From Tenebrio molitor (taxonomy: Eukaryota; Arthropoda; Insecta; Coleoptera; Tenebrionidae): a stretch of 64,000 nt of DNA. The position numbers and the translations under genes were made by a program. The stretch covers positions 20,336,001 to 20,400,000 of the forward strand of contig NC_091051.1 in the NCBI RefSeq assembly GCF_963966145.1, read 5' to 3'. The notes beneath the pieces are model-generated. The model made no database searches and had not been told where the DNA came from. It saw only the letters and a program-made list of their open reading frames with translations. The first letter of the stretch is position 1; each line of letters begins with the position of its first letter. This document shows positions 33,973 to 45,900 of this stretch, in pieces.

Positions 33973-36900
33973 GTAAGTGCTTACCCGCATTTTCTTTATA
34001 TCAATTCACATCGACAATTATTGAAACACATGTATTTTCTGACAAATAAAATACGGCAAAAATATTTTCTTATCTTTTGTGTAGAATGTTAATAAAAGCA
34101 TGTCCACATTTAAAATCTCCACTTGAAATTAACTAGGCAGATATGACATTTTTAAATTAATTTAATTCCAAGATCAAGTCAAATTTTCACACGATTTCGG
34201 TTTTTTGAAAACGGCAAAATCGCCTCAATTGAACTCTTGTTGTTAGCTAAGATTTCTTGAGTAAGAGTCTTGGTATTTAGGTGATTCTGTATTACCTGGC
34301 TATGACTAATCTTGTGGATCAAAGGTATTGCGAAATCAACTGCCAATATTTGTCATCTCTTTTATTTATTTATATTTGCTGTGTCAATATTAAATTAATT
34401 ACTATATTTATTCTGTACCTACCTACTCTTAATTAGTTACCAATTTAATAGTGATAAGAGATATATTTTTTAATTACTAATTTTAATTAATTAATTTTTT
34501 ATTTAACTCTACAAAAATTTTATTTACCTTATTATATCAACTAACTAAAAACAACCAATATAATAATTTTATTATAAAATTTAAAATACATAGTTAGGAA
34601 TAAGTTTAAATCAAAGCAATGATTAAAAAGTATTAATCAGCTTTGAATCGATAAAAATATACCCACATATAACATTTTGTAAATGTTACTCTTACGTACA
34701 ACATATAGAAAAAAAATATGTCTTCTTGCTCTGACGTCATGGGAAGGAAGTGGTCGTGTTGTCTAAATACGCAGTATATCGTTATAAAAAATGTACGCGC
34801 CAAATTAACTTTAACGTCATAACCACCATAATCTTATAATTTTATTTATACTCGTAGTATTTTCCCTGTCTCGTTCCCGGATTTGTTTTTTCGGGAGTTA
34901 AAATTATTTCTCAAAAAGTTCTCTTTTCGTCTAAACATCTTATCAGTGGTATTTATCTTTAATTTTAAAAAAGTTACTCATGCTGTTTACGAAGAATTTG
35001 ATAAAAAGGAAGGATGCGGTAAAAACGAATTTTAAGGTTGAGGGTAAAAAAATAAGTATGAATAACTGTAAATTAGATTATACCGTGTGAACAACAATTA
35101 CTAATTGAGTTGGCAATAAATTCTGGTGACTTTTATGTCATGTTCCAACGAGAAAACTCATTTTATTAATAAAAGAATACAAAAACCAAGACGTTTAAAT
35201 ATGAAATGTATACCAGCTTGCAATAGTGTCAATAAAACAAACCGAAATAGGTACAATTCACAGTCTTGAAAATTTCATGTAAAATTTTTTATTGCCAACT
35301 GAAACAGTTATTGTTGCTCACCCTGTACTACGAAAAGATCATTATTCTATAGTAATATCAATATAATATGCGATGAAATGAAAATAAATTCTATGTATCC
35401 AACTTAGTAAATACAGTCTAACTAAAACTTAATGATGAGAATAAGAGAATGATAAGAGCTTACAAAAATAATTTTTTAAAGTAACTCGAGAAATTTTAAA
35501 CAGTTTCTAAAATAAAATATACCCAGTTCTATTATTTTCAGTGACCTTTAGACGGTTCTTTTAGATTTTGCTCCGTATATTTTATGTATGTTTTAAATGT
35601 ACCCATGTAAAATGAATATTTTCTGATGTTTTAAATTAAAATTAAGTAATTGATAACCAATGCTACCGACAATATTAATTTGCATAATAAAACAACCGCA
35701 GTATAAATACAAAAAAATAACTAATGTTTTTAATTAATTTTGACTTTCTAAATACACTTGTGACTCAATACGAGTATCTATATGAAGTCACTGGGTTCGT
35801 GTTTCATATTTAAATTTTGTTTAAATAACTCTTATTACTAAAATGCTATCAATATTAATATTGTTATTTATATTTTTTACATTAGTTTTTCTTTTATAAA
35901 AGGACACAAATGATGTGTCATCAATTGTTAATTGACGTTCATAAACAAAGAAGCCATCGATTTCATTAATGTCATCGGAAACCGACTTATCGCGGAATCG
36001 GGCGATTCAAAATCAAAGAAATTCCTTTTCGAAAGGATTTCCCTTGCCATTCAACGTGGAAACGCTGCAAGCATTCGGGGCACTTTTCCAGATTCCGCAA
36101 TATTATCAGAAATTTTTGTATTATAAAACAAAAATGTTATGTAATTATGTTATTAATATAAACAAATTCGTTATACAGGTGTTTTTTAAATGCTAGTACA
36201 AAAAAAAACTGGGTCATATGGAGATTCTAAAGAGTCCAGAAAACCTTTTTTTAATCGAAAACGGTAGAGATAAATTAACCCTGTCCATGCACATTCTACG
36301 CCACAGACCCAACAATAGTAAACAATAAGTTAAACCATAGCAAGCCGACAATGCTATGAACAAAAATAATTAAATAACAATTACGTTTTTAAATACCTTT
36401 AATTCAGCACCGTACTGACAATTTTATCCAATATTTAATTTATTTTTATCTCGAAAACGAAAGAACTTTTATTACCACCTATTACCAGTCTTTTTTTGTA
36501 CTATCATTTAAAAAACACCATGCATGAAGAATTGTAATAAAAAAAAGACATTTTCTCGAGAAAATTATTTCAATGGAATAGTTCTAAATAACTTATTTCC
36601 TGGATTTTGTACCTCTTGTATGAAGTGAACAAAAACGTTGATACCTACATAAGTACTAACAAAAATATACTTTTTAATAAGTATCGTAATAAAATAAGTC
36701 AGATATCACATTAAAATTTGTTTCACAGTCTAGGACTGGTTTACAAATCTATGAGGGGCATGATAATCAACTCAATTGACCGGGACCAATGGCTTAACGT
36801 GACTTCCGAATTACGAGATAGAATATAGCCTTTTTTTTCGCCCTGGGTCTGAATCGAACCTTTCGACCCTCCCGTCCCTGAGCCGAAACGGACTCCCTTA

Positions 36901-39900
36901 GGCTATATTCTGCTTTTTCTATTTCGTTGTCACAATGAGCATTTTGTGACACTGAAAACACTTTCACAATGCTATGCTATCGAACTCGTTCCTTTAGATA
37001 GAGCACTCCTCGCTGCGCTGGTCGTGTCCTAAACCCTCTCGTTCAACAATGACTGTTTTGTGGAACTTGTATAACAATATATTATTATTTACGGCACTTT
37101 CAATCTAGTAATCTGAATTGTTTCTCATTCTCGTACTTAGTAAGTATGTATGTATTACGTAATTAATGAATTTAATCTCTAAAATGTAATGGCCAAAAAT
37201 ACATTGTTAGTTTTTCTTTCTCCTTTTGATCATTAAACCTTTTAAATTTTACCAAGCCATTTCAGCAAACACCTCTTAATAACAACAACCTTTACATTTT
37301 TTCGAAATTCTTTGTATTGTGATGATTGATTATATTTTACTGTGGACGTAACCTGTTTTAAATGACTCCATATCTAATGATAACGATTGTAATGACTAAT
37401 GATCTTTGAAATCTCTATGTTTTTAAAATAACAACAAAACTTTTAACATAATAATTCTAATATAGCCTAAGGGAGTCCGTTTCGGCTCAGGGACGCGAGG
37501 ATCGCGGGTTCGATTCCGACCCAGGGCGGAAAAAAAGGCTTTATTCTGTCTCGTCATTCGGAAGTCACGTTAAGCCATTGGTCCCGGTCTATTAAGTTGG
37601 TCATCATGCCCCTCATAGATTTGTAAACCAGTCCTAGACTGTGTAACAACATTTTTATACCCTTATAACGGCAGATTGTTGCTTTTTACGACAACAGATC
37701 ATAAATGTTTATTTCCATTTTTAAAGTTATCTTAAGTTAACCCACCTCTCTATTAGTGTGTAGGTACTAATTAATTAATTAATTCAAAAGTAATATTAAC
37801 TGAGAGTTTCTTTTGATACAGGAAACACGTAATGACAACATAGTGAGTACTCCAGGGCAGTTAACTAAAGTACATATTTAGATCTTGAAATACAAAACAA
37901 AGGTCAAAATAAAGATAATGAGCAAGAATTAGATTGCAACTAAAATATTTTATGATATTTGTATAGTTATCTTCATTTCAATGATATAAAACTTGAAACG
38001 TAAATGTTTAAGAAATTTTCTTAATGTTCTTTCAAGTCGATCAATTTATATAGTGTCAACACCAAAAAATAAAGGAATTATGAGGTTGTAATGATTTGAA
38101 TACATTACTTTTTCCGCCAAATATTTGAACCTACGCAAAACGGTAACAAATGTGGTCGTGATCGTCATCGAATCGGAGGAGCCCTACGTTGTGATTTTCT
38201 TTTGGCGGAAAGGTTCGGAATGCAAACGGTGAGGGTTCCAGTTGGAAGAGTGCCGCAAATAAAAAAAAAACACACATGTGAGGGACGCAAAATACCTTTT
38301 ATTAAAAATGTCTGTAATAACTTTGATGAAAAAGAAATTGGAACGAATACAAAGGACAGAAATTAAGTTTAACGAAGTACAAGAAATTAACTAGTTGAGT
38401 ACATCACAAAGATAAACTGCAAGATGAATGCAGCAATATTTAAAATAACAGAAAAACGGGCACATGACAGACAAAATGACAGTTTAAAGCTTGCAAAACA
38501 AGTAAACAAATTATAAGGCAGTTATTACAGACAGGGACGGATGAAAAACCCTCCTCAAAAACCGTATCCCAGGTATTACTCATATTTTACAATTCGATTA
38601 ATGACAAAAACAATGTTTAACTCGGAACTACGCGGTCAAGGTACGCCAACGGGAACTTAGAGCTGGAGGTAACAAACTTTCGGCCGCGAGGGGACTCAGA
38701 AAATCTGAATCGTCTTGAAAGCAGCGACATTTATAGGTACTCGGGGTATCGCGTGTCGGACTACTGTGTACCGACCCATTTCCGAGTGATATAAGCGTTC
38801 GGGGTTGTACGATGAGCTTCTCAGAGTCGCGTAGAGCAGAACTTGTTCCACCTTCCCCAACCAACCGTTTCCGACAAACTCCCAAGATCCCTATAACTGC
38901 GACGGGGGCTTCACGTCAGCTTCTCAGAGTCGCATACAGCAGAACTTGTACCACCTCCGTTATACGGTCCTACATAACCGTCGCCCCCACGGGAATTTGA
39001 CTAAACAACCCCTCCGACCTCCTGAATGTCACCTAGCCCCCATGTGATCGTACTTACAACATTTTACCTTTAACTTTTCCGAAATCTAGCAACACAGAGC
39101 GCAACATTAAACAATGATAAAATAAGCAAAACAAAACGTAACATTAAACAATGGAAATAAAAGAGAACAAAACGCGAGGTTAAATAACGATAAAATAAAA
39201 CGCTTTAAAAGGAATACCATACTCGCTGGCAATACTAAACAAAAAATATGGCGGGTCGAGTGCCGTTAGAAAATGTTAGTGAAAGAAAAACAAAATGGAC
39301 GCACGCGGTCCGGACGACGGCTACTAATCTTCGAAATTAACAGATTGTCAAAAATGGACCTCCCGGGAGAAATTTAGGGATAATGCTTAAAATTAACAAA
39401 TGGACGCCTCTTAACGAAACAGCATGCAACAAAATGAAATCTACAACATACCCTTACCACGTGGTCCTGGTCCCAAAACAAAACACAAAAAAAAGGCAAC
39501 GAAAGTGGGATAAATTACCCAGGTGAATTAAAAACGTTGAATTCTTCAGGGGGACACAAAATATATACTCGGAACGGTAGTGTAATCGGTTCAGATGTAA
39601 CTTACTGATTTTTGGAATATTGGATCGCTCTTCGCAAGGTCTGTCCGTTTCGAAAAACCAAACAAAAGTGAACTACCCCCTTCAACCACCCGCGCGAGCC
39701 CGTTTCCTCCCCGCTATATTTCCGCTAGTAGTTCCCAGTCTAACCGCTAGTACCTTCACATTTGGCGCGCTGTTGTGGCGGTACCGGAAACTTAAATTTA
39801 AATTTTAAACTGGGTCACTACAAGGTACAAGAGAATATATACTATACAGAGAGTTAGAGTAATGACCTACTAAAATACGCTAACAGAACAGTGACAACAT

Positions 39901-42900
39901 TGGTGCATACCAACCGATGTTGCCAAGTTTGCTTATTTTGAAATGTCTATAACTTGGAAACTAGCCAAAGGAAAAAAAAATTACAACAAAATTGAACTCA
40001 ACTCTTCAAATAGTTTAACCCCTCAAGAGATTGGGCGCCATTTTTGAGACACCCTGTATGTATAACTATATTCAATAGCAATGTCCCGAGTGCCTGTCAA
40101 ATTCTCGATAATTTAATTTTGTCGAGTGCGAGAAGCGCACGTTTGGAATTTATGAGACAATTTGACATGCACGAGAGGATAATTTGGCAGACTGTTTCCT
40201 GAGAAAAATGTAAAGTAAGTACATACAAATAATTTTAGATTATATCATTAAGAGTAGAAGTGAGTCTTTCTGTGCTCAGCCCAGAGATTGAAGACCGAGA
40301 CGAAGTCGAGGTCGCAACTGGGCGAAGCACAAAAAGACTTACTGCTACTGCAGGGTTATTCTAAATGATTGTAGTCCAAGTACCTAGGTGTAAAAACTAA
40401 ATGTAAAATGTATGGTTGCCCCTCCATATAAAAAACATCAAAATGATGTGAATAAGTGAGTACACACCGTTCACACACATGAGGTAAATTGGGTGCAAAA
40501 CAACTCAATATTTTTAGAATTGGTTGCAAAACAACTCAATATCCTCATCACTGCACTTTTCACGTAAAAAATGACAGTGACAGCGACAAAAATTGACAGT
40601 TCACATGAAAGCGGCAAAATTTCATAAGATGGGCATGGCCTCCTTCGACTACAATAATTTAGAATAACCCTGTACTTTATCTTCAAGCGGATTCCAAAAA
40701 AAAAATTGGATATGAACTCATTTATTGAGTTTTCTTTTCTTGCAGTTACAATTATCAATTTTGCAGTTGTCAAATTTTAATCCCTACTTCCCTTGTAATA
40801 TTATTGGTATTTGAAGTTTCGATAATATTAATAAAGTCTACAACGCTATCTAAATTATCCGATGTACTTTCCGCAAATTTCCAAGTGAAACTTTCCCAAA
40901 ATCGTGAATGATCGCGATTAGTTATTTTTAGTATCCGGAACTTCTACGAAGATAGCAGAGCCCCAATTGACAAGCGCCAGGCACACCTAGTAGAAACATA
41001 ACCTACAATAATAATTTCATAATTCTTCCTCTACGGAAATCAGAAATTGTACCTTTGTAGCCAGATTCTTTTCATCAGGAGCATTATGTACAGTAAATTC
41101 ATTTTTGTAATGACGAACTAGCTGGAACTTTTTTTTTGTTAGATTTTTTACAAAATAAATAAAAGTTAGACAGTTGGCAATGATTTCAATTGTCATATTA
41201 TTGTCGCTGCCACAATGAATGAATTTCCAAAACGAAGTAGAGCATCAATAACTAAGCAGACGAAGCAGCACATTTTAAAGGCTTTCAACGAAATAAAAGA
41301 AATCACTCACGGAGATAATGGAAACGTAATAAAAAAGTACAAAATTGTAGAAACAAATAACGTGACCCATAACCTATCTTTTTAAAAGCCCAAATTCGCG
41401 GTAGAAAGGTGTGTTCACAAGACAAAAGTTACTAAATTCAGTAACTCTACTTCCTCATTACAAAAATGAATTTACTATAGAAATCGTAGACTTTTCGGGA
41501 CTTTGGTGGGATTAGATCCTGCATAGAGTTTGCCGCGATCTACGTCAATTCTGGAGGCGTGAAATGCATTTCTTTTTTGACGACATCGGACATACTTCAG
41601 TTATTCGCTAAGTATAACAAAAATTATCAAAACGTGAATAGCGAACGATTACAACTTACCACTGTTTACTTTTTAATACTGAACGGCCGTCCTGCTATTT
41701 TTGATTTTGACATCTGGCATCCATTCACCCCATTCGCCCATGACAGGCGACTCGTGTTACATCACAATGGAACCGGTTAAATATTGGATAATAGTTTCGT
41801 TTATTCCCATTTTTAGAGGGATAATTTAATTATTAATTATTTTGTATAAGTAATAATTGTAATTGATAAATAAATTGTGACAACTGTAGACACTTCTACT
41901 CCTAGGACTTGAAATATTTCTACTCCACTCTCAAAAAAAGTCGCTTTAAGATAAACATAATACAGTGTTTAAAAATTGGTTTTTCTTTAAATTTCTATGC
42001 GGTCATTGACGGTCATCACTCATCAGTCATCACATTTGCACTGAATTGGTATCTAAGGTGATTTATTGATAACAGTTTTGTTCTATTAAAAAAAACATCT
42101 ATAATTAATTGCACTAGTGCAGTAGGTATTATAAAATATTACAGCTTCTTGGCTGTCTTAAATTTTTCTAAGGAAATAGTCAAGATTAACTAGGGACATT
42201 TAAAAGATGTTAGAAGAAAATACTGTGACAGAATTTTTACGAAGAAATCTAAAATTCTGCAGCAATAAAAGGCGTTTTTAACATCATTAAACTTCATTTA
42301 CTCATACTTCTGATCAAACATAATTCTTCTCAGATTTAATGTTATTCATTTTAGCTCTTTGAGATGTAGATAAACACCGTTCACGTTGTTTTGGCATAAT
42401 AGGAGGCCATGATTTATTTTTTTAACGTTGGACACATTGTTTGATTTCCATCACTAAAGTGCCTGACATGCGGACCTTTCAAAATGAACATAACATGTTG
42501 CTGAATTTCCCGCGATGTCTGAGTATTCTTCTATTGCAAACTAGTAAAACTGACATTGCTAGCTATTGACGCTATTTATAACCTCAAATTTAGAAAACCA
42601 TAACCTAATTCAACAGACAGCTTTACTACCAAATTAAATGCAAAGTTTCCATGGCCTCCCATTATGCCAAAACAACATGAATGCATTTTACTCAGTATTT
42701 TTCGCCATTAGTGTTTGCTTCTTGAATTGGTCACAATCAATAATTGTAAATGTTAAATCAGAATAATACATGTTTGACACCAAAATACCACACTTGTTTT
42801 ACTTCCTCAAGATCTCCGACATAAAAGAAATTGGTAATATTTGTCCTTGATAATTTATCAGTAAGTGATAACGATAACAGCTACAGACAGACCATTTATT

Positions 42901-45900
42901 TAGTGTACCTAGACCGGAATCTCTGCAAATATAAAATTGCAATGTTGGTTTGTTGAGCTAATACTTTCCCAAAACGAAGGAATGATAAACATCTCCTTAT
43001 CATAAACGAATTATGTAATCATTCTAAAGAGTTTTTATCTATTCGATAACATTTTAAAATCATTGAAAGAAAACTTTACATGAAGTGACATTGATAAAAG
43101 GATTATTTTTCACTTATAAACGTAATGATTACAGTCGAGTTGCATTCCACAATCCCTTGTAATTATAAACACATTAAATAATTATTTTGCGTAGTTTTTA
43201 TCATTACGTAAGTATGGTTTAGGAAAATTAAAACAAGAGCGGCCGTGTTACACCCACATGTGACAGGAGACACCAATCAGCACTCGACAAGGCCAATTCA
43301 TTCTAATACGAATTTCATTACTTATCGATCGTCATTTGTTTGTCGAAATAACCAAACAATTGACACACACAGCTACAAGCAGTTAGTCTATCATTTTTCT
43401 AACAGTCTAAACAAAACAAATGCTATCGGAAGGAAACAGTAGCCTACTCGAATCTGATAGAAAATCTAACACATCCTCTTACTGATAGAGCTTTCCAAGC
43501 CTCAGTTATCCAAAAATAAATTTGGTCATTTGAACATTTCGTTATTAATTTCAGGAAATATTTTTGTGTCTTCGTTCGAACATGTCAAGCCCGAAATCCT
43601 GTCAGAGTACGAGACCATTGTCGAAAGAGGTGACAACTTCACTGTGATATGTCAAGGAAATGCGCCTTTGAAGTGGACAATACCCACCATTACAGTAATT
43701 TTTAAGTACTTACTAAACCGACAGTTGAATTCACATTTTTTTAAATTTAAGGATCCGAAATATTCAGAATGGACGACTACACAGGTCGTAGACGTGTCAC
43801 CTAAGGACGACATCAAATTCAAATATGCCAGCAGACTTTTTTTACGAAACATCACTTATTTGTATACTGGATTTTATAAGTGTCACGGAAAAGACGTTGA
43901 TCCTTCTGACGAAGATTTTGTCGCAGTCATTTATTTATTTGTCAGTGGTAAGATTTAATTTTGCCAAACAATTTAAATCTCTTAATTATTTCAATTTATC
44001 CTTAAATTTTAACAATGTTTTGGTTGTAGATAAAGACCACTTGTCCGTCGGTGGTGCAGACGTCGATACTGTTTTAGTAACACAATTCAGTGAAGCCGTT
44101 TTACCTTGTAGACCAACGTCTCCAGATGTTACTGTAGAGCTTACTCTGATAACTGGGGAAAAGGTAACTTTAGTTGAGATTTCTTATATACTTGACAAAA
44201 TGCTGTACAAAAAAGTGCAAATGATGAGATCCTATGGAACTGAAAAAACTGAACAAAATAAAAATAATTGAATAAATCTTTGATTAAAATAACAAATCAA
44301 GATCCCAAATTTACAGTTTTACGCATACCTAAACCGTTTTGTAATGTGTTTCTGTTCCGCTATTTTTGTAGATTTTTTCATACACACCTCACAAAGCTTA
44401 ATGTAACATAACCCTCCATCCAACATCTTGCTTTGTTTCTTTAATTACTTTTCTTTAACCGCTTCCGGATTGTACATAATTTCTATTAACAACCGGAAGT
44501 ACTCTAGATCACCTGGATTACTAACACTCATGTAGTTGTACAACTTATCTAATAGAAACCTAAGGTCTTTTTGGGTCCTATCGATGAAGAGGGAATCTTG
44601 TACCGGTACCATCCTCACTACGGCTTCATTACTAACAACACAAAACAAACCGAAATAATCATATACACCTGCAGCTTCTTCTGGAATTCCACCAGTGAAA
44701 ATAAAACGGTCATATTGGAAGTGGAACGTACGTATGGTACCAGAAACAAACCCTCGCGAAAATTCACTGACCACCAAACGAGCAATTTTCGCTGGGGTTG
44801 TAACACTATTGTTTTATTTTACAGAAAAACGCCACATATGACCCGAAAACTGGATTTAGATTTTACGTTGCTGATGCAAGCGACGACTCAATATACTATT
44901 GCACTTTTTCACGTGGAGATTTTGAGGTCGATTTATTAGTATATCTAAAAGTAATTCGTAAGTAATTGTTACGATAATGTCTGTGGGTTTGGAGCTTTCT
45001 GTCTAGTCCAGTTTCGGTGTTGGTTTGGTGCTTTGTTTCCTTTTCTGTTTTTGAAATAGGTACTTTTTTCTTACTATTCTCGACAAACTTACAGCAATGA
45101 CGCATTCCGTACCTAAACCTCTGCTGGAAGAGATCAGTGGAGGCCACACAGTTGTTGGTGAAAAGCTGGTTTTGAGTTGTAAAATAAAAACACAGATTTA
45201 CGTTACGATCGTTTGGATCACACCGACAGGACCACCCGATGTAAGTACTTCGTCGTATTTAAAGCTGTTTGTTTAAGTTAAAATTATGATAAAGGCCACG
45301 CGCATGGAGACATCCCCCCAGAGAAAGAGTATCGACGCTTCCAGTGTTGTGCAAGAACTTACCATCAATCAGACCACTCTAAAGGATAAAGGAGTTTATT
45401 ATTGCAACGTCAGCGATAATCAAAACCACTTTAGCGTGAACAGCATCAACATCACCATTTACGGTATATTAGATCAACTGATCATTTCATACAAATGTCG
45501 AATCATCTTAAGTAATGTCAAATTTCGGTATAGTTTAACACGTTGTAAACGCAGAAGATGGTATTCAGCATGAGCTACTTTAAATAACACTATAACAAAA
45601 CAACAATAAAGAAACTGTTTTTTTTTTGCGTAGGACCTAAAGAACACTTTATCAATCTAACTGAAGAAAACAACGTGTACGACATTTCTGTCATAGCCGG
45701 CGAACCTGTAGTCCGGTGGCGTATCGACGTCCAAGGCCATCCCCAACCTAAGCTCAACTGGCTGAGTAACAACAACGAAACAATACCTGAACATATGACC
45801 GATAAATATGTCATAAATATGACACTAACTGAGGCGATTCTTGAAATCAAAGACGTGGCCATAACCGATTATGGACACTACACTCTAGTTGCCGAAAATA

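Noticed and set aside
43245..43442. 65-codon frame upstream of exon 2 as a possible first Pvr exon
   Set aside because: It has no signal peptide or suitable donor. The exon at 33,912 fits phase, signal peptide and consensus donor.
44445..44777. 110-codon minus-strand frame opposite Pvr exon 5a
   Set aside because: It mirrors the conserved Ig-coding exon and has no motif of its own. The splice phases and Ig landmarks support the plus strand.
44565..44957. Exons 5a and 6 used in series as two Ig halves
   Set aside because: Joining 44,727 to 44,825 gives a TGA after five codons, and neither exon supplies a first Ig half with its own cysteine.
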